Positions 1-10,962 of a stretch of 64,000 nt of DNA are shown here, piece after piece. The translations under genes and the position numbers were made by a program. Origin of the DNA: Buddleja alternifolia (lineage: Eukaryota > Streptophyta > Magnoliopsida > Lamiales > Scrophulariaceae); contig CM033394.1 of NCBI GenBank assembly GCA_019426215.1, positions 20,852,195 to 20,916,194 of the forward strand. The letters are read 5' to 3'. Below the pieces are notes generated by a model. The model did not search any database, was not told the DNA's origin, and saw only the letters and a list, made by a program, of their open reading frames with translations. Every line of letters begins with the position of its first letter. The stretch's first letter is position 1.

Positions 1-2127
1 CTCGGCTTCTTTTTCGGTCAACTCTAAATTAGATAACTCCCTCAGAGCCCTAAGGTGAGCTCGTCAAGCTCTATACTAATCTCCATCAGTGGGACCTCTG
101 GATACTATGCTAATAAACCTCCTTCTTTGATTCGGTCTTTTTTCTTCCTCTCATCTTTCTGCCACTCCACGGGGATCTTCCTGGGGACGGATTTTGACAT
201 CCGCATGGTATCGTGGAGGGGTAGGACTCTTTTCGAACATCCTCATGTTCTTTTCTCGATCACAACATATGAGCTCTTGTAAGTGCCCACATGCTATCAA
301 TCTTTCTATCTCATTCAGTAAATGGTGACAGGTGTTAGTATCATGCCCATAATCTTTGTGAAAGCAGCAATACAGGTCAGATTTGGGCTGAGTGGGCCCA
401 GGCTCAGCACTCCTTGGCCATTTTATCATCATCATGTTCTCCTTCTCTATCTCTATAAGAGCTTTTTTGGGAGTCACCTTAAGAGATGTCCGAGTTCGAT
501 TACGATACTCGTCTTTGTACCTATTTGGATAGGCAGGCATCTTAGACTCCACCAGGATCTTCTTTTCATTCTTAGCAGCCGGGTTGCTGCTAGCTAGCTT
601 TGCTTGGGTTGCTTCTTTTAGATTCACATATTTCTCTGCCCTTTCTAGCAAGTTATCAAAGCTGACAGCCTGCTTTTTGGCCAGGGACCTAAAGAAATCT
701 CCATCTTTCAAACCTTGGGCGAATGCATTAGCTAGAACCTCAGCATTCGCGGAAGGTACCTCCAAAGCAGCCTCATTGAATCTCTTTATGTACTCTCTTA
801 AGGGCTCATTAGCTCCCTGACGCATATTGAACAAGCTCAAAGAGGTCTTTTGATACCTCTTGCTACTGGCAAACTGATATAGAAACATCAAGCTGAACTC
901 CTTAAATGAGTGGATCGAGCAAGGGGCTAGCTGATTGAACCACTGCTAAGCAGCTTTGGTCAGGGTGGTCAATAAGACTTGGCACTTCACCCCATCAGAG
1001 TACTGATGAAGTGGAGCACTATTCTCGAAGTTTGACAAGTTCTCTATAGGGTCCGTCGATCCATCATACTCCGCAATATTTGGGGCTCAGAAATTATTGG
1101 GAAGCTCTTCCACCAGGATTCGGGGCCCGAACGGAACTCCTCTAGGAGGTGGTGGGGGCATGCCCTCCTAGGCATTTCCTCATTTCCTCCCTTAAGTCTC
1201 CATTTCCTCCCTTAAGTCCTCGAATCCTTCCATCACATCTGGGCGCATCATATTGTTGCCCATAGGATTCACCGGCTGTTGCCTCCAAGGTGTATTACCC
1301 ATCTCACCAAGGTGCTGGTGACTCCATCCTTGTTGGTTTCCTCCTGAGGTCCCTTCGTGAAGACGACCACCCCTCCCGTAGGTTTGACTAGGAGGGAAAG
1401 GCGTCGTAAAGAACGTCGCGCCCCTTGAACCTTGGGCCACGGGGATAGCATGGGTGACAGCTGGAGGGGGTGGTAATGGAATGCTCACCGGAACCTCTCT
1501 CCTCGGTTTTGTGTATCCTCCTTGTAAAGCAGAGGCGATCGTCGTAGTGAATATTCGTCCCCATTGATCCGCAGGAGGGAGATCGCTCCCTATTTGGGGG
1601 GACACCTGATGGGATAGCATATGCTACTTGGTGAGCATTCTGCTCGTCATTTCCTTCCAATTGTTGACCTCCTTCGCCTACAAACACCTGTCCATGCGCT
1701 GGCGGGCTGAGTCCTCCGTTCTCATTGGCCAGTGGTGGATGAGGTGGCTGGATATGTCCCTCCAAGTTAGGAGGGGATATGGGACCTGCTTCCTGACGAC
1801 GTGTGTATATACGTGGGTACCCAGCGCGGCCACCTGCTTCCAGGGTAAGCTTCCTTGAGGTAATGATTGAATGAATCCCGATGCAACGACGGAGTCTTCT
1901 GAAATGGGTAACACGAAAATCGAAGTGGGAGCGGGATTTACTGTCAACAACTCCCCCGGTGCAACACCGAGCTGCGTGGTGACCGCGGAAGGCGCGACCT
2001 CTTCACCCGCCGCTGGGTCAGCGGCGGTCCTTCTTTGTGCCAATGCCGCCGGCGATTGCACGATGGCGTTTCTTCGCTTCGGACGTCTCAATCCTTGAAC
2101 TCCTTCCATTTCAATGCAATAACTCAC
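1..2127 (-). pseudogene. Decayed gag of a Ty3/gypsy Tat-lineage retrotransposon, 5' part of the element
   Basis: Gag forms the virus-like particle of the retrotransposon. Read on the minus strand from about 2127, the frame begins with a low-complexity N-terminus (MEGVQGLRRPKRR) and breaks into overlapping fragments at 2127-1678, 1765-1388 and 1620-1192. The best block is 891-151: a retrotransposon-gag domain (REYIKRFNEAAL, LANAFAQGL) followed by a zinc-finger-like motif, CCFHKDYGHDTNTCHHL, typical of Tat-type gag. An in-frame TAG at 946-948 separates this block from conserved upstream residues (QWFNQLAPCSIHSFKEF), and further frame changes lie between 1190 and 1800. Protease and pol would lie left of base 1. 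The primer site and 5' LTR sit immediately upstream at 2141-2717. The assignment to Ty3 gag is firm; Tat lineage rests on the finger motif and the primer site. Confidence 0.85.
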
Positions 2128-2140
2128 GTCTTAAACTTCT

Positions 2141-2159
2141 CTTCTCACAGACAGCGCCA
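2141..2159 (-). other. Primer binding site of the Tat-type element
   Basis: On the minus strand TGGCGCTGTCTGTGAGAAG begins two bases after the LTR end. Sites of the form TGGCGC(C/T)GTCTGTG are usual for Tat/Ogre-type elements and are generally matched to tRNA-Arg; that tRNA assignment is from family knowledge, not tested here. Confidence 0.7.
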
Positions 2160-2161
2160 CT

Positions 2162-2717
2162 TGATGTTGGTTCGATTTTACACCAAGAAAGTTGAAGAAC
2201 GAAACAAGGTCTTCGATTTATTTTTATAACCAACGTACTAAAAAAATAAATGCTAAAAATCAAAATTTATGGGGAGAAATAGATAAAGAGTGACTTCTTT
2301 ATTGAGTTTGAATATTGAAATACATAAATTCTACTTTTCAAGCAAAAGAATTACAACTTCACTCCCAACTTCCAACTTTCCCAAAAAAATTGCACAAAAA
2401 ATAAAAATGGGAGTGGACGACCAAGTTGAGGATGAAGAGTCATCAACTTGTCTTGCATTCCATTTAGATATTTTAGGGATTTAAAATAAATAAATCCCAC
2501 AATTTAGGATTTAGTTGTTGTGAGGATATTATCCCTTCTAAGAGTCCATGTCCACGCAAGCCTTCTTGTAAGAATTTTGTTGAGATTTGTTTTGGACTTT
2601 TCTCCTTGCATTCTCCCGAAAATTTCCTTGGGTTTTTCACGAGCTTTCCCTTTGAAGACCTTCTTCATTTTAATCAATTGGGCCTATTTGGAATAATTAA
2701 AATTATGACCCATATCA
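2162..2717 (-). repeat. 5' LTR of the Tat-type element
   Basis: Minus-oriented LTR of 556 bp. On the minus strand it begins TGATATGGGTC and ends CAACATCA, giving TG...CA termini next to the primer site. A second diverged copy of 506 bp lies at 40993-41498, with substitutions and indels throughout. The two belong to different element copies: here the internal region lies to the left, there to the right. Confidence 0.8.
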
Positions 2718-3559
2718 CCTCCCATTGCCAATTGAGACGAATCTAGAAAGTCGCTTTCAAGGATGAAAGAAGGATGAGCTTCAGCTATTTTCTGAAAGGA
2801 TGCTTTGGTAATTCGTTATTTAATAAATGAATTACAAACATATAAAAGGTTAATTAATTAAAATTAATTTTATCTAATTAATTGGATTAGTTAATTAAAT
2901 TAATTTATAAAATAATTAATTGAATTTAATTATTTGATTGTCTAAATGGCGAATAATTAATTAGATTAATTCTTTGATTCTTTAATAGATTATTTACTAA
3001 GACTAGATAATTAATTAAACATTGGACTAAGTTGAATGTCAACTTAGCCCAATTGACAAGCCCATAGGCGAGTGGTTGTCATAGATGGGCGTGGGATTTA
3101 ATAAAATCCCTAAGCTCATCTTAGACACTCATTCTCGGAGAACCCTACAGAAAACATTCGTGAAAATCTCTCCCTCCCTACTCCGACTATCCGTCATCAT
3201 GAAGGAAGAAAAGGAGGAGGAGGTTTTCCAATTTTTCATCCGCGTGCTATCTAGAAGCAAGAGCTTGAGTTGTTGCTGCACAAAGATCGAAAAATCCTAC
3301 CAAAGAAGAAGGGTAAAATTATTTTCGTGTTTTCTTCTTTGTTTTCTATTAAAACTCATAAATACCCGTAGTGGTCCATGGATAGGGATTCGTCTTCTTT
3401 TTATTTTCGCTGTGCAAGGTGCATGCGACGAAACCTAACGGTTAAATCTTTGCTCATCTTTTATGCTTCTTGTAATTTTTTGTTTATTTTCTTCATACTT
3501 TGGTACTACCATTCAGAAGTAGTAGGTGCTTCAAAAATCTAAAGAAAGAAGTCCCAACA
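2718..3559 (+). repeat. Probable old LTR remnant, unclassified
   Basis: Very AT-rich TTAATTAA-type sequence (2850-3030) followed by a CT-rich leader-like stretch and a GCGTGC...GCATGCGACGAAACC segment, ending near TCCCAACA at 3559. This organisation resembles the 3' part of a plus-strand copia LTR. No 5' terminus, partner LTR or target duplication is visible. A 117-codon open stretch at 3085-3438 has no recognisable domain and is probably incidental. Confidence 0.3.
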
Positions 3560-3733
3560 TTTGTGCATCATTCATTTGATGCGAAATTTATTCTAATTGA
3601 TTGATTGAGTACTATAAATTACAATGCCTGAGAAGGAGAGTGATAAAGTACATCTTGGAATTAATTAAACACACTGGGAGAAAAAGAGGTAACAACTTTA
3701 AACATTAATCGAAATAACTAGAGTTTGATTGAC

Positions 3734-4138
3734 TTATGCGCATTGGAAACCAGTGGGGGCTTTCTTTCCACAATAGTTCAAAAGCAAGTTGAGAGAAACT
3801 GGAACATTAAGGTTAATGCCCAACACATTGGCTTTGATGGCTGTGCAAAGGCAGACGGCGGCTTCGAGATCGGCCAATCCACCAATGAGAGTGCAGCATG
3901 GGGTTTTGGGTGGAGTTCCAACAACCAAATGCACTAAGTCATTCAACAAGTCAGCACAAACACCCAACTTTAGAGTGTCCTTTGGGCATTTCGCCGCCTT
4001 TGAGGGCTTGTGGCCGTGTTCGTGTCCGGTACTGGGAGTACCCTTTCATAGTGGTGGTGGGCAGGGAACATATGTTGAACTCACCATTGTGAAGAACACA
4101 ATGTTTAAGAGAACCAATAGGGCACCTCTTGAAGCCAT
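3734..4138 (-). pseudogene. HyPRP / AIR1-DC2.15-like eight-cysteine cell-wall protein gene with a premature stop
   Basis: The family comprises small secreted hybrid proline-rich proteins with a lipid-transfer-like eight-cysteine domain, acting in the cell wall or apoplast. Starting at ATG 4138 the frame gives a hydrophobic signal peptide (MASRGALLVLLNIVFF), a short proline/histidine linker (VPCPPP, GHEHGHKP) and the C-terminal domain. The domain has the order C...C...CC...CLC...C...C: KCPKDTLKLGVCADLL, TPCCTLIGGL, AVCLCTAIKA, LLLNYCGKK, GFQCA. The full frame is 134 residues, close to the usual 120-140. Codon 31 (4046-4048) is TGA, directly after PCPPPL, so only a 30-residue signal-peptide fragment would be made. 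Everything downstream stays in frame and conserved. This is the only host-type gene seen in the window. No intron is needed, as usual for the family. It is either a young pseudogene, a null allele or a base error. Confidence 0.85.
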
Positions 4139-4236
4139 TTCTTGCCTATAAATATTTTAATTAAATTGCTTGAAATGTATTGTATGTGTTTATAACTTCC
4201 AAGATTATGTGATAGAAAGTGTGAAGCGAGTTGAGG

Positions 4237-4243
4237 TTTTATA
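4237..4243 (-). promoter_or_regulatory. Possible TATA box of the HyPRP-like gene
   Basis: TATAAAA on the minus strand about 99 bp upstream of the ATG at 4138, a plausible distance for a plant promoter with a short leader. The AT-rich context makes chance occurrence possible. Confidence 0.35.
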
Positions 4244-5641
4244 GTTGAAGATTATGATATTTTAATTTTCTTATTATTACTTTGGTTAAATTAATTAAAA
4301 AGGGAGGAAATATAAATAATTGAGGGATGTATATCCATGTGGCGGGCATCATGGAATTGAAATCTCTGGAACATGCATAACAAGCTGTATTTGGAAGATA
4401 AAACTATGGGTTTATATGGAATTTGGAGTTTTCTCCATTTGAGGAGTGGTCAATTTTTTTCTTTAAACAGAACCATAGTCCCATTGATCTTAATCAATTA
4501 TTCACTTGTTTCACACTTTCAAGTTGATGTAAAGATTTTTTTTTCCTTTGTCCCTATAGATAATGTCGATGGATATATCTAAGAAGCATGTGGTACAGAA
4601 TATTTGATCTTTTACATTTAAGTCATAGTTAAACTTATTGATGCTTCGTGACTGATTGGTTTTTATATGACTGGCAAACTTTACTAACAGTGTGATGGAC
4701 GTTGGTTAATTGTAAGATATGGTGTCAGTGAAGGGCCGTTTTGTTGCCGTGATTGCAGAGTTGGTGATGCTGGGCAGCAGCAATAGCGGCAATGACGGTG
4801 GCGGGAGTTGGTTGGGGAGTGTAGCAGAGACGACACTAGATGGGTTGATAGAGGTGGGTTGAGTTTATACGGAGGTTGGGGGTGATGAAAAGAGAGTAAA
4901 TTAGGGTTAGGGTTTTGGCAACAGTTGGCAAAGGAGATGAAAAGAAAAACAAATTTTAAATGTAAATAGTTAAAAAAATAAAAAAAATATTGTTACAAAA
5001 TAAGACATTTTTGTCTTTATATTGATAACTATAAGTTTACCACGTTCAGGGGGCGGTGTGCTTCATTATTTTTTGTAGGAGAGGTAATTTTATCTTATTT
5101 TTATTTTTACTGGTTTTTCTTTTTTTTGGGATTTCACATAGAGCTAAATTGCAATTAACTCGATGTACGTGTATTAAAGTTTATAGTATTATTTTGTTTT
5201 ATTTCAATGTTGATTATTTTCAATAAAATTGTAAGGATTTTATAAACGAATATAATTTATTTAACATTTTTTGGAACAAAAATATATTACTAAGGAATAT
5301 AATCTATACATGCGTATTTGACGCTATTAATGTAAATGTTTGGTAAAGCAAAAAAATAATTAATAGTGGAGAAAAAAAATCACCTCACACTTAGTATATA
5401 ATAGTTTCATTTTTAATTATTTACAAACAAGAAGATATGAAGTTGGATATTATTTGACATTTTTCTGAAAATATGAGAGAGTAACCAATCATTTTTATTT
5501 AATGCACGGGTAAAAACACATTAAAGAAAACAAGTACATTTTACGCATACTAATTAAAAAAAAATTAGTACGTTGATGTAATTGCCTAATGATATGGATT
5601 TGGTAAACAGATCAAAAATGCATATACACCAGTACAAAAGT
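4244..5641. other. AT-rich intergenic stretch, no gene recognised
   Basis: A GC-richer patch at 4690-4960 (GGCGG, TTGGGG runs) has no long open frame or domain in either strand. A 69-codon open stretch at 4373-4582 has no recognisable feature. ACAAAAGT at 5634-5641 is the left target-duplication copy of the neighbouring foldback element. Confidence 0.5.
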
Positions 5642-5868
5642 AGGGAAGATTGTAATTTTGGTCCTATATATTAAGGGGGTGACAACTTTGGGACCATATC
5701 TTTTTCAACATACAATTAAGTCTTTAACTTTCAATTTTGTGGCAATTTCAGTCCTCAGAAGTGGCAATTTTGGTCCTTCAGGCTGAACATTTTTTAAATT
5801 GGGGATTCGGATTTTGGAGGGAAAATGGAGCTTTAAATGATTTTGGTGGGAAAATTGAGGTTTTTACT

Positions 5869-5900
<32 letters not shown>

Positions 5901-6107
5901 CTATAGTTATATAAACACACAACACACACACTAACAACGACAATATTCAAATAATAATATGCAATCATTGATGATTAAACTTATCAATTTATTTTTATTT
6001 TTCATACTTATAACTATTTTTGTTTACTAATTTATTAAGACTCATAATTTATAAGTGTCTTACAATAATATAAATTAATATTATTTAATATCAATGGTTG
6101 TATATAA

Positions 6108-6143
<36 letters not shown>

Positions 6144-6600
6144 ACATTTTAAATTTTATAAAAATTATGAAGTACTCCCGTCTCGAGTACTCCTCTTAAA
6201 TAAATTGATACAACGTGTCAAAGTATAAAAACTAAAAATAAATTAGTTTTAGACATTATTTAGTGATTGTTATTATATTTTTTTATTTTCTATGTATGTA
6301 TGAAAATATATTTTAGTATACTTATATTTTAGCAAGTTTATTTTTATATTGTGCATCTCAAATGGATTCACAATAATTATTTCCCCCTCCAAAATCAGCA
6401 AATGCTGAAATTTGTCCTCCAAAATTCGAAAAATTCCCATATAATTTAGAATTTCTTGGTCCTGATGAGCAAAATTGCCACTTCGAGGACTGAAATTCTC
6501 ACAAAATTTAAAAATAAAGAACTTAATTGTAAGTTGAAAAAATTATTATCCCAAAATTGTTACCCTCCTAACATATAGGACCAAAAGTACAATTTTCCCA
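5642..6600. mobile_element. Non-autonomous foldback element with long terminal inverted repeats (MULE-like)
   Basis: The two ends are imperfect inverted repeats of about 200 bp: the left arm begins AGGGAAGATTGTAATTTTGG and the right arm, reversed, begins TGGGAAAATTGTACTTTTGG. The match continues through the GTCCTATAT, TACAATTAAGT and AATTTCAGTCCTC blocks. An 8-bp direct repeat ACAAAAGT flanks the element (5634-5641 and 6601-6608). The centre contains a TA run next to CA repeats on the left (5870-5930) and TG repeats next to a TA run on the right (6108-6142), which also pair. No transposase frame is present. Long inverted repeats suggest a Mutator-like origin, though those elements usually make 9-bp duplications, so hAT (8 bp) remains possible. 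Confidence 0.75.
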
Positions 6601-6608
6601 ACAAAAGT

Positions 6609-7019
6609 TTTTGTAGTCGGTCGCAGCCGTTGTTGCATGCACACGACTACACGAGTAAACAGAGAAGAATAAAGTCACGATCCATGTACAAAACTGGAAT
6701 ATGAAAGTATGTCTCACACTTATCAATTGATAGCGGACCCGTGACACTAATCATGTTCATTCTTTTAAAATTCTTAAGATATTTTAATAAGAAATGCTTA
6801 ATTGGATGTAGTGTGATTAATTAAATTGATTAATGACAACTTACTGTATGTACGAATTTAATTGGTTATTCTATGTTATTAATGCAAAAAAATAGTACGT
6901 AGGATTTGATAACGACAAACTTTAAATTCGTAATACAAATTAAATAACAGCAAGATGGAATTAAGTTCAATCAATACTAATATATATAGATATATATAAT
7001 ATTATTGTGATATGTCTTA
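6609..7019. other. AT-rich spacer, nothing recognised
   Basis: No open frame, repeat pair or structural signal was seen between the foldback element and the copia LTR fragment. Confidence 0.5.
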
Positions 7020-7255
7020 AAGTTTTAAACCCGAAATTATGCAGAAGGCTCATTATCAAAGGGCCAGTTCTGAAGAGGGATAAATGAGGGGCTAGGTTTT
7101 AGTTCAATGTTTTTTACATTCATTTTAATTTGTACCTCTTTCACTAATAGTGAAAATACTCTCTCCTCTCTCGTGGATGTAGACAATTGTCGAACCACGT
7201 AAATTCTTGTGTCTTTAATCTTTATGCTCTTATTTCGTGAAGTATCAGAACAATC
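7020..7255 (+). repeat. 3' end of a copia LTR (partial)
   Basis: Sequence directly upstream of an initiator-Met-type primer site, with CTCTCCTCTCTCGTGGATG and a GTGTCTTTAATCTTTATGC leader typical of the R-U5 part of copia LTRs. The 5' part of the LTR is not identifiable, so the left boundary is approximate. Confidence 0.45.
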
Positions 7256-7270
7256 TGGTATCTAGAGCCT
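7256..7270 (+). other. Primer binding site of the Tnt1-like copia fragment
   Basis: TGGTATCTAGAGC, one inserted base away from the canonical initiator-Met site TGGTATCAGAGC, placed 46 bp before the gag ATG. Confidence 0.7.
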
Positions 7271-7315
7271 GATTAAATAATCAATTTTCTGCAATGTTTT
7301 GAATATTTTCTTGGG

Positions 7316-8699
7316 ATGGCTTCAGTCAAACACGAAATCGAGAAATTTGATCGCAAAACCCATTTTCCGTTATGGAAGGCAGGATGATGGCGATTCTGAC
7401 ACAGATAGATTTATAGGAAGCTGTATTGGGAAAAGATAAGATGTCGGTAGATCTGAAAGATGAACAGAAAAAATAAGATGAATAGGAAAGCTATCTCGCA
7501 GATTCAGTTACATCTGTCAAATAAATTCAACGGGATGTACTGAACGAAGATGACGCTGTCTATCTATGGCGTCGATTGGAGGAGATCTGTATGAAGAAGA
7601 AACTGACCATTAAATTGCGTTTGAAGCAGCAGTTATTCCCCTACAAGTTGAACGAGGGGAAATCGATACAGGCTCATATCGATATGTTCAAGATGATTGT
7701 CACAGATCTGAAAAACCCTGAGGTGAAGTATGAAGATGAGGATCTAGCTTTGTTGTTGTTGTGTTCGTTACCCTCAGTTGATCCCAATTCTTGGGATACA
7801 ATTTTTGTATGGTATACATACCATCAAGTTGAAGGATGTTCAAGAAGCCTTGTTGAGCAAGTACTCCTTTGATGGCGAAATCACATCAACTGTATTCAAA
7901 AATCAGGGTGAGGGGCTCTTTGTTAGGGGTAGACCGAAGGATAAGACTACCCAAGTCAACATATAGAGGTTTCAGTCAAAATCAAAAGGAAGCCTTTACT
8001 GTCGTTACTATAAGAAGACTAATCATGTGAAAGGTGATTGCTGGAAGCTTAAAAAGAAACTGGAAAACCTGCTGAAAAATAAGCCCGGAAAAGCTAACAT
8101 TATTACTGTTGAGGATGATAACATTGGAGGTGTTCTTTTGGTCAATTCTGAGGGTCCAATCAGAAGGAGAATGGATTATGGATTCTGCTTGTTCCTTTCA
8201 TATATGCCCATACAGAGATGGGTTCTCTACTTATGAACCTGTTCATGGAATTGTTCTCATTGGTAATGATGCAGTTTGCAAAGTTACTGGAAAAGGATCG
8301 GTTCAGATTGAAATGCATTATGGTGTATTCAGGAATTCATCAGATGTGAGACACGTTCTGGATTTAAAGAAGAATCTTTTATCTATGGGTACTCTCGATG
8401 CTCTTGGATATAAGTATGGCTCAAATAGTGTTCTAAAGATTTCGAGAGGAGCTCTTATAGTCATGAAAGGCCAGAGACTTGGAGGCCATTTATATGTTTT
8501 GCAAGGAACTACTGTTTTAGGTGGAGCTGCAGTTTCTGTAACCTCTACGTCTGATTCTGAAGTGACAAAATTGTGGCATATGCATTTAGGTCACATGAGT
8601 GAGCGTGGACTCACAATTTTAAGCAAGCAAGACTTGCTTTGTGGACAGAGAACTAGCAACATGAATTTGTGTCAGCACTACATTTTTGAGATCTATTGA
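7316..8699 (+). pseudogene. Truncated gag-protease-preintegrase of a Tnt1/Tork-like copia retrotransposon
   Basis: Gag starts at ATG 7316 (MASVKHEIEKFD) and continues through a UBN2-type gag domain: YLWRRLEEICMKK, QLFPYKLNEGKSI, LLLCSLP. Several stops and frame changes lie at about 7385-7560 and 7830. Next come a decayed zinc knuckle (YCRYYKKTNHVKGDCWKLKKK at about 7999-8060) and an aspartic-protease-like segment (WIMDSACSFHICPYRDGF; the usual catalytic DT/DSG reads DSACS). A GAG-pre-integrase block follows (LWHMHLGHMSERGLTIL). The frame ends at 8699, before the integrase core, and no integrase, reverse transcriptase or 3' LTR follows. It is therefore a 3'-truncated dead copy. The N-terminal layout matches the Tnt1/Tork group. 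Confidence 0.85.
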
Positions 8700-8884
8700 C
8701 AATTTTTGTAATGACATTTTAAATTTTGTGATTACTATTCATTTTTGTTTAAGAGGAATTAATGAAATTACATAGTAATGTATCACTCATTTACTAACAA
8801 TAGTTTGATGTGAAACTAAAAGTGTTAAACACAATTTATAGAGTAACTTGACTCATTAGTATCAGTACATCATCTACATGTCTG

Positions 8885-9350
8885 ATGTGCACCAAAAATA
8901 TCTAGGGGCACAACAGTAATTAATCTACCCCCGGCACGGATTGGAGGGCTATCCGTGGGTTAAAGTCCGCAGTTAATATATGAGTCAAGCCCAAAATGAC
9001 TGACGACTCAATAAGAATACTTGGGCTATTTTATTAGTTTAAGGCATAAATTATTACTGAGCCTGATTGGCTGCTGATAAAGCTAGGCCCACGACCCATG
9101 ACCTACTACCAGCTCCATATAAATACCTTAGAGGAGTTGGGAAAGGCTCATGATCTACTCCCCCAATAAAAATTCACTGGCTATTGAGTGTAACCCCGTG
9201 AAAGAACTACGAACTGACTTGATCCCACATATTTTGGGTACGTAGGTAGCTCGATACATCCGAGTGCAGTCTATACATTAACCAACTCCCAACCTAGTTT
9301 GTCGTGCGTTGGATCGTTTCCACCATCCCACGTGGTCAACACGTGACATT
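8885..9350 (+). repeat. LTR-like remnant with TATA motif
   Basis: A promoter-like region with TATAAATAC at 9118-9126 followed by a leader ending ATCCCACGTGGTCAACACGTGAC. The composition and order (TATA, AATAAAA, then GTAACCCC...) resemble a gypsy LTR. No partner copy lies in the window and the boundaries are approximate. Bases 8700-8884 and 9351-9501 show nothing recognisable. Confidence 0.3.
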
Positions 9351-9501
9351 CAACGTCTAACGATTTTTACCATCATCAATGTCAAAATGGACTCAAAACT
9401 AAAAGTTCGTGTACAACTAAAAAATATCAAGATTCTTGAGGAATTAAGATAATAAAGAAGAACATAACAGTCCATCTGCATGTCAAAATGAACATGGAAA
9501 T

Positions 9502-10802
9502 TGATAAGAGTCGTTTTTACGTGTTCTTAAGCCCGTTATGTTTATCTTTTAGGCTCATTTATCTCTTGATTCTTGCCACATGTCTAATCCGTGCGTGAAG
9601 TAATTTCAGGCCTTAAATGGATGCAAGCGAAGAAAAGAGCAAAAGACAATGTATCAAAAGAACTCAAGATGAAAGGTTTCGGATTCCGGCGCTCAGGTGC
9701 CAGACATAGGGAAGAATTAGTTCTGCCACGAAGTGCGGCGCCTAAGTGCCATATTACCCGTGCCTAGATGCCATTTCGTCGGCGCCCAAGCGCCATGTTC
9801 TCCGCGACATGTAGGCGGCACCTAGGCAGCAATCTACCCGTGCCTAGGCACCGCTGTAACCATTTTTGAAGTGAATAAAAGCCAAACTTCAGCACCGGAG
9901 AAGGGGTTCGAAATCTAGGTTTGTGGAAGCATTTTATTGGATTTGAGCAATCCTTTCACCATCTTTGAAGGGCAAGAAGGGGGATTTAGCTAGAGATTGA
10001 AGCTCCAAGCAAGGATTCATCATCTATCAAGCCTTAGGGAGTTTTACTTGCTTTCATTACACTTTTATGCTCATAACTACGTATATGATTACTTTAGATT
10101 TTCTTAAACTATTGATGATGAGCTAATTTTGTAGAACTAAGGCCATGCGAAGGCCGAATTTATGAGTTCATATATATGAAGTAATCTTTCGTATTAATTC
10201 TACTATTGCTTTGTGTGTTAATTTTATGCTTTTATTATGCTTGCTATTTTGTCTAGTCTATTCATTCGAGAGAATATAGGTTAGGGTTCAAATGAATTAG
10301 CACATCATCCGTAAAAAATGAGGAATTGCCCCTAGAGATAGGTAGAGATTCCCGGTTGCTGTTAGCCGGATTTATCCGAGGGAATTTTAGAGAATAAATG
10401 CGTGGTTATTGGTTAGATTTTCGGATAGACATATTTAGAGAACCATCAATTAATCATAGGATTATTATAGCCGAGACATCAGGAAATAATTAATTGAGGA
10501 ATTTCCCCCAAAGCAATAGGAGTCTAATAATTCGAAGAGTATCTCATATATATTGACGCGTAAATACGGTTGTAGCATTTGCCTTAGTCACTTTATCATA
10601 CGTGAGGTTTAATCCATGGCTCATTTCCTCTTTGACTCTTCGTTTGTTCAATCAATTACTTGCACTTTACTTTTGTTTGTTTTCTTTAATCATAAACTAG
10701 AATTCAAGTCCTTGTGGTTTGACAACCCGGACTTCTTGTCCATCTATTACTACCCATGACTAGTATACTTTCTACCAAAGCATTTTAGGTTCTAGCGTGT
10801 CG
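9502..10802 (+). repeat. 5' LTR of the Athila-like gag-only element
   Basis: Starts TGATAAGAGTCGTTTTTACG and ends GCGTGTCG, where related copies end GCGTGTCA. A cluster of GGCGCC-type palindromic motifs lies at about 9688-9862. The paired 3' LTR starts at 37218 with many substitutions, so this insertion is older than those nested in it. Confidence 0.85.
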
Positions 10803-10808
10803 AGTTTT

Positions 10809-10826
10809 TGGCGCCGTTGCCGGGGA
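10809..10826 (+). other. Primer binding site, tRNA-Asp type
   Basis: TGGCGCCGTTGCCGGGGA, 6 bp after the LTR end; this is the primer site usual for Athila-like elements. Confidence 0.8.
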
Positions 10827-10962
10827 CTTCTTTATTTTAGTTTTTGATTTTATTTTATGTTTCATAATTCTTAATTTTTCGTTTATTTCTTGCTTTTCTT
10901 TTATTTTTCTTGTTAGTCTAATTTTGTTTCGTTTGGTTACTTTATAGGTTTGTTCTTGGTGC

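Noticed and set aside
4690..4960. GC-rich patch that might be a gene fragment
   Set aside because: No frame longer than a few dozen codons, no splice-bounded exon and no recognisable protein.
5870..6145. TA/CA microsatellites as independent features
   Set aside because: They pair with each other inside the foldback element, so they are parts of its stem rather than separate loci.
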